From Nocardia donostiensis (GTDB lineage Bacteria; Actinomycetota; Actinomycetes; Mycobacteriales; Mycobacteriaceae), in the NCBI RefSeq assembly GCF_002081715.1, contig NZ_MUKP01000046.1, forward strand, positions 1 through 36,998: DNA of 36,998 nucleotides, in the 5' to 3' direction. Of the stretch, positions 17,000-24,043 are shown one piece after another. Position numbers and translations under genes: made by a program. The stretch's first letter is position 1; every line of letters begins with the position of its first letter. Under the pieces are notes generated by a model, which ran no database searches, was not told the DNA's origin, and saw only the letters and a program-made list of their open reading frames with translations.

Positions 17000-17875
17000 T
17001 CAGTGTATCTCCACGCCTTGTTGCGCGTCCGGTCGGACGCTGCTCGGTCCGTTCCCTGGCGCGTCGCCGAGTTCGCTGAGAAAACCGGCTACCACTCGGG
17101 CCATGCCGTCTGGGTCGTCATCGTGGATCCAGTGCCCTGCACCCGGGAACTGCACCAATCGGCTAGCGGGCCGCCGGGCGACCATCTCACAGGCCAATGG
17201 CTCGGGTAGCAACGTACTGTGCTCACCGCGCAACACCAGGGCGGGGCAGGCCGAACCCAGCCAATCGGTCCACCAGTCACCCACGCCACTGGCCTGAACA
17301 GTCATCATCTCGTTCCAGTCGAACAGCAGCCTCCACTGGCCATCCGCTGTTGGTACAGCACTCCGCATGAAATAGCCGGGTTCGGGAATGCCCCGCGCTC
17401 GAAGCGCGTCGGCCAACTCATCTTTGGTAGCTGCCGTATCGGGCCAGCCTCGCACGTCCAACACCGGGTGCTCGATCTCCGGCGCGCGCATCAACGGCCC
17501 CACGTCCTCGATGATCAGCGCCGCCACAAGTTCCGGGTGCCGCGCGGCCAGCTGGTAGGCGGTGATGCCGCCCCGCGAATGGCCCAACACCACGACCGGC
17601 CCGAGATCCAAATGCCGGACAAGACCAGCGACATCGGCGACGAAGTCATCGTTGGTGTAGCTGTCGGTATGGCTGCTGTAGCCATGACCGCGTTGATCGG
17701 GTGCGATCACATGCGCGCCGGAGGCGAGATCTCGGGCGAGGCGAGTGAAAACAGCGCCTCGCCCGAAACTGCCGTGAAGGGCGACAACCGGCCGACCGGC
17801 GCCGACGAAGACGGTATACGCCATATCGATGCCGTTGACCGCTACTGATTTCAGTTCTGCCACTTCAACCACCAT
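17000..17875 (-). CDS. Alpha/beta-hydrolase fold protein
   Basis: The ATG at 17875 gives 291 residues; an in-frame extension upstream is possible but unlike the family. The oxyanion-hole segment is VVALHGSFGRG (30-40), followed by HVIAPDQRGHGYS. The nucleophile elbow is GHSRGG with Ser100, the acid probably lies in the PALVLRGEHSTLL region, and the catalytic His is in FPGAGHWIHDDDP near the C-terminus. The triad therefore looks complete. Such enzymes cleave esters, lactones, epoxides or C-C bonds. The sequence is not obviously HsaD-like, although HsaD has the same fold and would complete the steroid module to the right. The ribosome site is weak. The gene is flanked by a featureless stretch and an IS481-type remnant. 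Confidence 0.88.
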   Translation of the reverse strand: MVVEVAELKSVAVNGIDMAYTVFVGAGRPVVALHGSFGRGAVFTRLARDLASGAHVIAPDQRGHGYSSHTDSYTNDDFVADVAGLVRHLDLGPVVVLGHSRGGITAYQLAARHPELVAALIIEDVGPLMRAPEIEHPVLDVRGWPDTAATKDELADALRARGIPEPGYFMRSAVPTADGQWRLLFDWNEMMTVQASGVGDWWTDWLGSACPALVLRGEHSTLLPEPLACEMVARRPASRLVQFPGAGHWIHDDDPDGMARVVAGFLSELGDAPGNGPSSVRPDAQQGVEIH

Positions 17876-18022
17876 ACCGACCCACCCAACGCACCTATAC
17901 CACCCACTACCAATACAGGGAAGCGGCACCAACCAACTGGACTTCGCCACTCATCCGGGGATTGCCGCACGAGTAGGTGACAACCTTGGCCTGCCCCACT
18001 GATTGTGTTCCAGATCAGGTGG

Positions 18023-18130
18023 CTAACTGTATGAGGCCATGGCGTTGGTAACGCCGGCGTGGAGTCGACTGGCGGGTGGCTCGTTTCCGGCGGCAGTGTG
18101 TGGTCGATGGTAGTTGTAATCGGCGAGATC
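18023..18130 (-). mobile_element. C-terminal remnant of an IS481-type transposase
   Basis: The minus strand encodes LADYNYHRPHTAAGNEPPAS followed by RLHAGVTN. This is the hallmark end of the rve/DDE integrase domain in IS481-type transposases (W-x-xYNxxRPHxAL-G-x-PPxSRL). The upstream residues (READEKHEEAADLA) fit only loosely, and the catalytic DDE core is missing. It is thus the tail of an old insertion. It lies between the alpha/beta hydrolase start and the small Cys-containing gene before kshA. The surrounding 17876-18291 contains no other recognisable gene. Confidence 0.75.
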
Positions 18131-18291
18131 GGCGGCTTCTTCGTGCTTCTCGTCGGCTTCGCGACCGAGCAATTCTAGAGCCGCCGCAACAGCTGGTCGC
18201 CGCAACCTCTCACTATCGAGAGTATTGCGACGACCGTGTGTCCCCAAGACGCGGAGAGGCTTTCTCGACTATCGGGCTGAGCGAATACCGT

Positions 18292-18684
18292 ATGTCCCGG
18301 TGCGCCGAACTGCCGGCGAAGACCTGTGTAGGAAGCAGGTGTTCCACTGGGCTGAATTCATATGGCCCCTATCACACCGTGATTCCTAGTCTCTGGCTAT
18401 CCGAGGAAGGGATCCGGAAATTGCAGTCGCTCGCCTGTCACGCCTGTGACGCTCGCGTATCCGTCGCGAAGTACAGCCCTGCTCACACGAGCATCCAATG
18501 GAGCACTGAGGCCTCCCGGACATGCCGGGAAATGGCCGCGTGCGGTGGCTATCTGCTGCGCTGTGAAGCGCTCGATCGCACGGTCGACGCGGCGGCGGCA
18601 CAGGGCGAGATCAGCATGACCACGCGATCCGAGCCGACTGTCATCCCCCTGGCCGCAGAAGAAGCCTTCCCTTCTTTCGGGTGA
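18292..18684 (+). CDS. Small Cys-containing protein preceding kshA
   Basis: From the ATG at 18292 the frame gives 130 residues. I judge the part from SYGPYHTVIPSLWLSEEGIR onward to be a real protein: it has natural composition, ends 54 bases before kshA on the same strand, and has a regular set of cysteines (ACHACDA, TCREMAACGGYLLRC). The first 25 residues look random and no good ribosome site precedes the ATG. The true start may have been damaged or moved by the neighbouring IS481 remnant. The C-H-A-C pair and later cysteines could bind metal or an iron-sulfur centre. I do not recognise a named family and claim no function, but its position suggests it is co-expressed with the oxygenase. Confidence 0.6.
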   Translation: MSRCAELPAKTCVGSRCSTGLNSYGPYHTVIPSLWLSEEGIRKLQSLACHACDARVSVAKYSPAHTSIQWSTEASRTCREMAACGGYLLRCEALDRTVDAAAAQGEISMTTRSEPTVIPLAAEEAFPSFG

Positions 18685-18738
18685 CCACAGTTCACGTTCA
18701 GCCCGTTCGGTTCATCTACGCCCCCATTGGAGAAGCTC

Positions 18739-19875
18739 ATGACTGTCGAGCAAGAGCGGATCGAGATCCGCAATATCGAAGCAGGAAGCAATCCGACACG
18801 TTTCGCGCGTGGTTGGCATTGCATCGGTTTGGCGAAAAACTTCCGTGACGGTAAGCCGCACCAGGTCAAGATTTTCGGCACCGAGCTTGTCGTGTTTGCC
18901 GATTCCACCGGCAAGCTCAATGTGCTCGATGCTTTCTGTCGGCACATGGGCGGCAACCTCGCCCGAGGCGAAATCAAGGGCGACACGATCGCATGCCCGT
19001 TCCACGACTGGCGCTGGAACGGCAAGGGCCGGTGCGAGTCGGTTCCTTACGCACGTCGCGCCCCCAAGGTTGCCCGGACGAAGGCCTGGACCACGATGGA
19101 ACGCAACGGCCTTCTGCTGGTGTGGAACTGCCCCCAGGGATCCGAACCGCCCGCGGAACTGGCGATCCCGGAGATCGAGGGTTACGAAGACGGACAGTGG
19201 AGCGATTGGACGTGGACAACGATTCATGTCGAGGGATCGCACTGCCGCGAGATCGTCGACAACGTCGTCGACATGGCCCACTTCTTCTACGTGCATTACC
19301 AGATGCCGGAATACTTCAAGAACGTCTTCGACGGCCACGTTGCCGCACAGCATATGCGCTCGTACGGACGTGACGACATCAAGACCGGCGTGCAGATGGA
19401 CCTTCCTGAAGCGCAGACCATCTCGGATGCGTTCTACTACGGACCGTCTTTCATGCTCGACACGATCTACACCGTCTCCGACGGCACCACTGTCGAGTCC
19501 AAGCTCATCAACTGCCACTACCCGGTCACCTCGAACTCGTTCATCCTCCAGTTCGGCACGATCGTCAAGAAGATCGACGGGATGACCGACGAGCAGACCG
19601 CGGAGATGGCAACGCTGTTCACCGACGGGCTCGAAGAGCAGTTCAAGCAGGACATCGAGATCTGGAAGCACAAGACACGTATCGAGAACCCGCTGCTCAC
19701 CGAAGAGGACGGCCCCGTGTACCAGCTCCGCCGTTGGTACAGCCAGTTCTACGTCGACCTCGAGGATGTCACCCCGGAGATGACGCAACGCTTCGAGTTC
19801 GAAGTCGACACCAGCCGCGCACTCGAAGCATGGCACCGGGAAGTTTCGGAGAACCTCTCGACTGCCGGGCAGTGA
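18739..19875 (+). CDS. kshA: 3-ketosteroid 9-alpha-monooxygenase, oxygenase subunit (KshA-type Rieske protein)
   Basis: The protein has 378 residues from the ATG at 18739, with GGAG at good distance; an ATG four codons upstream is less likely. The Rieske [2Fe-2S] ligands are C67-x-H69 (FCRHMGG) and C86-x2-H89 (ACPFHDW). The mononuclear iron site is in DNVVDMAHFFYVH with H181 and H186, plus an Asp near 305 (QFKQD). The spacing agrees with characterised KshA proteins. KshA hydroxylates C9 of 3-ketosteroids such as androstadienedione, and with KstD activity this opens ring B. It needs the reductase KshB, which is not encoded here. Actinomycetes often carry several KshA paralogues with different substrates (cholesterol, bile acids), so the exact steroid cannot be read. 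A hairpin terminator overlaps the convergent TetR gene. Confidence 0.92.
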   Translation: MTVEQERIEIRNIEAGSNPTRFARGWHCIGLAKNFRDGKPHQVKIFGTELVVFADSTGKLNVLDAFCRHMGGNLARGEIKGDTIACPFHDWRWNGKGRCESVPYARRAPKVARTKAWTTMERNGLLLVWNCPQGSEPPAELAIPEIEGYEDGQWSDWTWTTIHVEGSHCREIVDNVVDMAHFFYVHYQMPEYFKNVFDGHVAAQHMRSYGRDDIKTGVQMDLPEAQTISDAFYYGPSFMLDTIYTVSDGTTVESKLINCHYPVTSNSFILQFGTIVKKIDGMTDEQTAEMATLFTDGLEEQFKQDIEIWKHKTRIENPLLTEEDGPVYQLRRWYSQFYVDLEDVTPEMTQRFEFEVDTSRALEAWHREVSENLSTAGQ

Positions 19876-19886
19876 GGTCACCGCCT

Positions 19887-19910
19887 GCCCTGCCCCTATC
19901 GGGGTGGGGC
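19887..19910. terminator. Hairpin between convergent kshA and TetR gene
   Basis: GCCCTGCCCC (19887-19896) can pair with 19901-19910 around the loop TATC, with eight Watson-Crick and two G-T pairs. It begins 12 bases after the kshA stop and reaches the stop codon of the minus-strand regulator gene. It is probably a terminator for kshA and perhaps for both genes. Confidence 0.55.
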
Positions 19911-20507
19911 GGGGCAGGTGTCGCGGGGCCGCATCCCGTCGACGAATACCGAGATCACTGTCCGGGCAAGGTCGGGCAGGGTGCGCTCCGGGTCCGGTCG
20001 AAACCAGCGTGAAGCGTGCCAGACCGCATCGTAGAGAAGTTCCCGAAAGATCTCGGGATCGAGATCGGCGCGGAGGTCGCCTGCGGCTACCCCCTCGGTG
20101 ATGGCATCACGCCAGGCAATCTGCATCATATCGGCGGTTGCTGTCATATCGGCCTCCACCAGGCGTTCACGCATGTACTCGCCTTCACGGCGCCAGATCG
20201 ACGTGGCGCCGTGGTACTGCTCGCTGGTCGCCAGCGCGATCTCGACAAGCGCCTCGAGACGTTCGACCGGCGGCAATTCCCGCGCCAGCACGTCCTTGCA
20301 TCGTGCCGACAGATCCTCGATGTACTCGCGGATGAGTTCGGTGACGATCGCTTCCTTGGACGGGAAGTAATGGTAAAGCGCGCCCGAATACACTCCCACC
20401 GCATCAGCGATCTCACGGATTGTGGTCGCGGAAACCCCTTTGCGGGCGAATATCTCGGCCGAGCGGTCGAGAATCAGCTTTTTGCGTTCCTGCGGATCCA
20501 CGGTCAT
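19896..20507 (-). CDS. TetR-family regulator, KstR2-like
   Basis: The protein has 203 residues. The DNA-binding part is RSAEIFARKGVSATTIREIA, then DAVGVYSGALYHYFPSKEAI. This resembles KstR2 and related TetR repressors of steroid catabolism (ATTVRDIADGAGILSGSLYHHF-type). The C-terminal ligand domain includes a WRDAITEGVAAGDLRADLDP segment and an AVWHASRWFRP end, again in the KstR2 style. KstR2 responds to CoA thioesters of steroid-ring fragments. The gene is convergent with kshA and divergent from the SDR pseudogene. No KstR2-type AACAAG/CTTGTT palindrome was seen. Instead a degenerate ATTGATC-type element lies in the shared promoter. Assignment to TetR is firm; the KstR2 likeness is by eye. 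Confidence 0.9.
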   Translation of the reverse strand: MTVDPQERKKLILDRSAEIFARKGVSATTIREIADAVGVYSGALYHYFPSKEAIVTELIREYIEDLSARCKDVLARELPPVERLEALVEIALATSEQYHGATSIWRREGEYMRERLVEADMTATADMMQIAWRDAITEGVAAGDLRADLDPEIFRELLYDAVWHASRWFRPDPERTLPDLARTVISVFVDGMRPRDTCPAPPR

Positions 20508-20560
20508 ACCCCTGTCGGATTCGGGTGTGGCTTGCCCATGGCGCCGATTGTGTCACACCT

Positions 20561-20578
20561 GTTGATCAAACGTTCAAT
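20561..20578. promoter_or_regulatory. Degenerate ATTGATC-type inverted repeat
   Basis: GTTGATCAAACGTTCAAT lies between the divergent TetR gene and the SDR pseudogene, 34 bases before the SDR start. It has the same 8-2-8 layout as the palindrome at 22141-22158 but is imperfect: five of eight arm positions match. It may be a weak operator of a regulator in this module. Confidence 0.4.
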
Positions 20579-20611
20579 GAGCCCCGCTGTTCACGTTTCC
20601 CAGGAGAATGC

Positions 20612-21318
20612 ATGGCTGTTCCCCCTTCCCCCCTCGATCGTCTGATTCCAGTGGCCGTATTAGCCGGCCATACCACCCTTGTCACCGGGGCGGGACAGGG
20701 TATCGGACGAGGTATCGCTCTCGCGTTGTCGGCAGCCGGCGCGCAGGTGGCCGCGGTCGGTCGCACAGCAAAGACGATCGGCGCCGTGGCGGATGAGATC
20801 GTCACCCGCGGCGGTAAGGCAGTGTCATTTGTCTGCGATGTAACCGACGGCAGTGCGATCGACGCGCTGACACCCGCAGTCGCCGACGAGTTCGGTGGGA
20901 TAACGCTACTGGTGAACAACGCCCAGACCCCGGCGCCGGGAAGGCTTTTAGAGATCGACGAAGAAACGTCGATCTGGGTTCTGCGGCCGGCATCCGGTGG
21001 AATCCGTCCGGCACCGGCGCCTACGCGGCAGCCAAGGAGGCGGTGCGGGTGTTGACGCGCACCGCGACATGTGAATGGGCAGCCGACGAAATCCGGGTCG
21101 ATGCAATTCTGCCGCTGTCCAATTCTCAGGCCATGGAGCAGTGGACGCAACATGAGCCCGAGGCTGCCGCAGAGTATCTGCGAACGGTACCGCTGGGGAG
21201 GTTGGGGGATCCCGAGACCGATATCGGCCCCGCGGTGGTCTTCCTGTGCAGCGATGCCGCCCGCTACATCACCGGTCATACGCTGGCGGCCGATGGCGGG
21301 CAGGCGCTCGTTCGCTGA
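20612..21318 (+). pseudogene. Short-chain dehydrogenase pseudogene (internal deletion plus frameshift)
   Basis: AGGAG precedes an ATG that starts a normal SDR: cofactor motif TLVTGAGQGIGRGIALAL, then FVCDVTDGSAIDAL and LLVNNAQTPAPGRLLEIDEE. After the codons for EETS, at about 20968, the frame goes astray (IWVLRPASGGIRPAP) and ends at 21055. From about 20993 a different frame resumes the family sequence with NPSGTGAYAAAKEAVRVLTR, followed by a normal C-terminus ending ITGHTLAADGGQALVR. In intact SDRs some 50-60 residues, including the catalytic-Ser strand, lie between these points. An internal deletion with a net frame change has therefore removed them, and the YxxxK pair is left out of frame. 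The product is inactive as an SDR. Its position beside the TetR gene suggests a former role in steroid degradation. Confidence 0.88.
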
Positions 21319-21337
21319 CCCGCGCCGCCCGTACCGA

Positions 21338-22090
21338 TCATCCCGCTTGTAGCGCGGAGCCGTTCCCGCTCAAGTCCTGCCAGATCACGCGTGCCGCGGA
21401 CCGGACCGGCATCGCCAGGGTCACGATGTCCACGTTGCCGAGGGGGCCGGCCACCGATATGGCCCCCACACAGGTCCGGCTGTTGCCGATCGCGGCAGCC
21501 ACACAAGCGACGCCTGACACAGCTTCTTCGCGTTCGTGTGCAATGTGCTGCTGGCGAATGTGGGCGATCTCGCGGCGAAGTCGCGCATCGGCTCGCGCCG
21601 AGGGCAGGGGCGCCACGGTTGAGCGGGTGCGGACCGGACCCATTCCGGAGTGCGCGATGATCGCTTTGCCCAGTGCGGTGCGCAACGCCGGTTGTCGTCC
21701 GCCGATGCGGGAGGGAAGGATATCCGGGTCGCAGCCGACCCCGTCGAGGTAGCGCACGTCGTTGCCGTCGAGTACTGCCAGGTGGACCATCAATCCGGTC
21801 GTCGCGTGGAGTTCGTGCAAGACGGGGTGAGCGGCCCGATACAGGTTGTCGTGCCACTGGGCGAGAGCGCCCCACTCGAACACCGCGCGGCTCAGCGAGT
21901 AGACCCGGCCGCGTCTGCTGACCCACCCGAACTCGACGAGCTGGGAGAGCAGCCGATGGGCGGATGACCGCGGCAGCCCGGTGCGACAGGACAGCTGAGA
22001 CAGAGTGAGTTCGCTGCCGTCACAGAACTCGTCGAGCAGACCTGCGACACGGTCGATGACAGCCGGGGAAAAGTCGTCGCCGTTTCTCAC
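21338..22090 (-). CDS. IclR-family regulator 1
   Basis: The start is placed at the GTG at 22090 because GGAGG sits five bases upstream; the ATG at 22102 lies before this ribosome site and is unlikely. This gives 250 residues, the normal family length. The winged helix is at about 10-65 (LTLSQLSCRTGLPRSSAHRL, then LSQLVEFGWVSRRGRVYSLS). The effector domain follows, with MVHLAVLDGNDVRYLDGVGC, LPSRIGGRQPALRTALGKAI and a C-terminal GAISVAGPLGNVDIVTLAMP. IclR proteins often control aromatic-ring catabolism and bind palindromes near their own promoters. A perfect ATTGATCG-AG-CGATCAAT repeat lies 51 bases upstream. The gene is convergent with the SDR pseudogene. Confidence 0.93.
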   Translation of the reverse strand: MRNGDDFSPAVIDRVAGLLDEFCDGSELTLSQLSCRTGLPRSSAHRLLSQLVEFGWVSRRGRVYSLSRAVFEWGALAQWHDNLYRAAHPVLHELHATTGLMVHLAVLDGNDVRYLDGVGCDPDILPSRIGGRQPALRTALGKAIIAHSGMGPVRTRSTVAPLPSARADARLRREIAHIRQQHIAHEREEAVSGVACVAAAIGNSRTCVGAISVAGPLGNVDIVTLAMPVRSAARVIWQDLSGNGSALQAG

Positions 22091-22140
22091 GTAAACCTCC
22101 ATCGGTGAGCAGGCTGCGGCCTGGAAGCGCGTGACATCCT

Positions 22141-22158
22141 ATTGATCGAGCGATCAAT
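22141..22158. promoter_or_regulatory. Perfect palindromic operator candidate upstream of IclR gene 1
   Basis: ATTGATCGAGCGATCAAT has perfect 8-base arms with a two-base centre. It lies 51 bases upstream of the chosen IclR-1 start. A close relative precedes the second IclR gene and a degenerate one lies near the TetR gene. Confidence 0.7.
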
Positions 22159-22260
22159 CAATCCAAGACGATAGCAGGACTGTGACGTAGGTCAAACCGG
22201 TTCCGTGGTTTGCGTCTCCACACCCAGAGTTCCAGGACCGGGATCGCTCGATCGGCCGCC

Positions 22261-22920
22261 TCAGGCGGAGAGTTTCGACACCACCAGATCGACCGCCGAG
22301 ACCAGGTCATGGCCAGCGCCTTCTGGCGTTTGCCCCACCAATCCGGTCAGCGAGAGCACGGCGATCTCGCCGCAACCGGCATCGAAGGCGAGGGCGACAC
22401 AGCGCACCTGCTCACCCGCGCTGTATCCGACAACGCGTTCCCGAACAATCGACGCCCGTCTGTTGCGGTAGGCCAGAAGCGCGACACCCTCGGCGGTTCC
22501 CTGCGCGGGACGGCGCTGCCCGGCGTGAGTGTTCAGTGTTGCCGCCGCCCACCGACCACCGATCTTTTCGAGGTAGAGCAGGTCGTCGTCCTCGAGAACT
22601 GCCAGATGTACGGCCATTCCGGTGCTTTTGTGCAACTGATACATAGTCGTGACAGCAGCCCGGTAGATCCGGTCGTGGCTCCGCGCCAGGGACCCGAGCT
22701 CCATCATCTTCGGGCCGAAGTGATACATGGTGCCATTTCGGCGCAACCAGCCGACCCCCACGAGCTGCAACAGCAGCCGGTGGGCCGACGACCGGGGGAA
22801 GCCGGTGCGCTCGGCCAATTCGGTGAGCGTCAGGCCATCGGATTCGCGAAACGGTTCGAGCAGCTTAAGCACCCGCCCCATGACGGTCTGGGATCGGTCG
22901 TCTGTCACAGGCACAAGCAC
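22261..22920 (-). CDS. IclR-family regulator 2
   Basis: The protein has 219 residues if started at the GTG at 22920; GTG codons at 22914 and 22908 are also possible. The winged helix is at about 18-75 (LTLTELAERTGFPRSSAHRL, then LLQLVGVGWLRRNGTMYHFG) and is close to that of the neighbouring IclR gene. The effector domain has MAVHLAVLEDDDLLYLEKIG and GQRRPAQGTAEGVALLAYRN, then GEIAVLSLTGLVGQTPEGAG. It is about 30 residues shorter than IclR-1, with a gap in the middle of the effector domain around RERVVGYSAGEQVRCVALAF. It may be a compact paralogue or have an altered pocket. A related palindrome lies 22 bases upstream of its start. Confidence 0.9.
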   Translation of the reverse strand: MLVPVTDDRSQTVMGRVLKLLEPFRESDGLTLTELAERTGFPRSSAHRLLLQLVGVGWLRRNGTMYHFGPKMMELGSLARSHDRIYRAAVTTMYQLHKSTGMAVHLAVLEDDDLLYLEKIGGRWAAATLNTHAGQRRPAQGTAEGVALLAYRNRRASIVRERVVGYSAGEQVRCVALAFDAGCGEIAVLSLTGLVGQTPEGAGHDLVSAVDLVVSKLSA

Positions 22921-22941
22921 TCCGAAGCAAGGTGAAGACCT

Positions 22942-22963
22942 ATTGATTGATCAGACAATCAAT
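22942..22963. promoter_or_regulatory. Palindromic operator candidate upstream of IclR gene 2
   Basis: ATTGATTG (22942-22949) and CAATCAAT (22956-22963) are perfect inverted arms. Read with a two-base centre, 22946-22963 is ATTGATCAGACAATCAAT, which matches the site before the first IclR gene in both outer hexamers (ATTGAT and ATCAAT). This points to a shared regulator. Confidence 0.65.
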
Positions 22964-23030
22964 GACTGGGATCGTACCGCAGCGTCAGCGATGCCTACCG
23001 CGAAGGGGCTCGCCGGTCCTGTGACGCGAT

Positions 23031-23070
23031 ACCGAGAAGCACCGTGACAGCTGTCACGGTGCTTCTCGGT
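23031..23070. terminator. 40-bp perfect palindrome downstream of the hsaA-hsaC unit
   Basis: The 20 bases ACCGAGAAGCACCGTGACAG are followed immediately by their exact reverse complement (23051-23070), with no spacer. It lies 34 bases after the hsaC-like stop on the minus strand and ahead of the IclR-2 promoter, so it is most easily read as a strong intrinsic terminator. The perfect symmetry would also suit a protein-binding site. Confidence 0.8.
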
Positions 23071-23103
23071 GGGGTGCGCGCCAGGCCTGCGGGCGAGTGC
23101 GGG

Positions 23104-24015
23104 TCAGTCGGCCGGAGGGATGAATGCTTTCAACGGTTCGGATCCCGACTGGTCATGGCCCCAGTACGCGTCTGCGGTGATCTCCTCGGACGTGTAGTAC
23201 CGCCCGTCGACAAGCATGCCTTCGGTACCGAACTCGAGATCCCATCCGCCGGGAGCGCGGACATAGAACGAGATCATCTTGTCGTTCGTGTGCCGGCCCA
23301 GCGTGGAGGAGATCGAGAACTTCTGCCGGTTGACCCGATCCAGCGCCTGACCGACCGCGTCGAGGGTGTCGACCTCGGTCATCAAGTGCACCAGCCCGGG
23401 CTCCTCTGTCGGCGGGGCCGGACACAGCGCGAGGCTGTGATGGCGCTGGTTGATGCCGAGGAACCGCACCCGGCTCAGTCCCTCTTCGTCGAGCCGGATC
23501 GAGCCGCGCGGCAGGAACCCCAGCACCTCGGTGTAGAACTTGTACGATTCGGCGAACTTCGCGGTCGGCAGCACCACATGACCGAGGCCATGCGCACCGG
23601 TCACCCACCGCCCGGCGAACGGAGTCACCAGTGGGCTGTGGTCGAGCACCGGGCCGAAGAACACCTCGAGGCGGGTGCCTGCGGGGTCGTCGAACGCAAT
23701 GGCCTGTTCCGCGTCCAGATACGAGCTTTCTTTCCTCGACAGCACCTCGACGGCTCGGCCGGACTTCTCCACTGCCTCACGCACCCGCTGAAGCGCGAAC
23801 TCGTCACGTACTTCCCAACCGACAGCCAGAGCCTTGTCGGAATCGCCGGGAAGGACCGCGATGCGGGCGCGGCGTTCGTCGACGCGAGCATACAGCGCAT
23901 CCGGCTCGGGACCGGAGCCTACGGCCATTCCGAGGCCATCGATGAGCAGCTCACGCCAGCGCGCGACGTCCTGGGTCTGGATTCTGAGGTAGCCGAGACC
24001 TCGTAGTTCTGTCAT
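23104..24015 (-). CDS. hsaC: HsaC-like extradiol ring-cleavage dioxygenase
   Basis: The protein has 303 residues, the usual size of BphC/HsaC-type two-domain vicinal-oxygen-chelate dioxygenases. The second domain carries the Fe(II) ligands H146 (AHGLGHVVLP), H210 (PGLVHLMTEV) and E261 (WDLEFGTEG), plus a second-shell His pair (INQRHHSLAL). The N-terminal domain (LGYLRIQTQDVARWRELLID) is the degenerate repeat. HsaC opens ring A of the catechol 3,4-DHSA by meta cleavage in steroid degradation. The reaction is inferred from similarity and from the adjacent HsaA-like gene; another bicyclic catechol is possible. The ATG at 24015 follows the hsaA-like stop by 28 bases, so the order is hsaA then hsaC in one operon, ending at the palindrome. 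Confidence 0.88.
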   Translation of the reverse strand: MTELRGLGYLRIQTQDVARWRELLIDGLGMAVGSGPEPDALYARVDERRARIAVLPGDSDKALAVGWEVRDEFALQRVREAVEKSGRAVEVLSRKESSYLDAEQAIAFDDPAGTRLEVFFGPVLDHSPLVTPFAGRWVTGAHGLGHVVLPTAKFAESYKFYTEVLGFLPRGSIRLDEEGLSRVRFLGINQRHHSLALCPAPPTEEPGLVHLMTEVDTLDAVGQALDRVNRQKFSISSTLGRHTNDKMISFYVRAPGGWDLEFGTEGMLVDGRYYTSEEITADAYWGHDQSGSEPLKAFIPPAD

Positions 24016-24043
24016 TGTCCTTGTCCTCGAAAGCGAAGGAGCG

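Noticed and set aside
18076..18291. Upstream extension of the Cys-containing protein
   Set aside because: The extension is antisense to the IS481-type remnant and Arg-rich; only the later part looks like protein.
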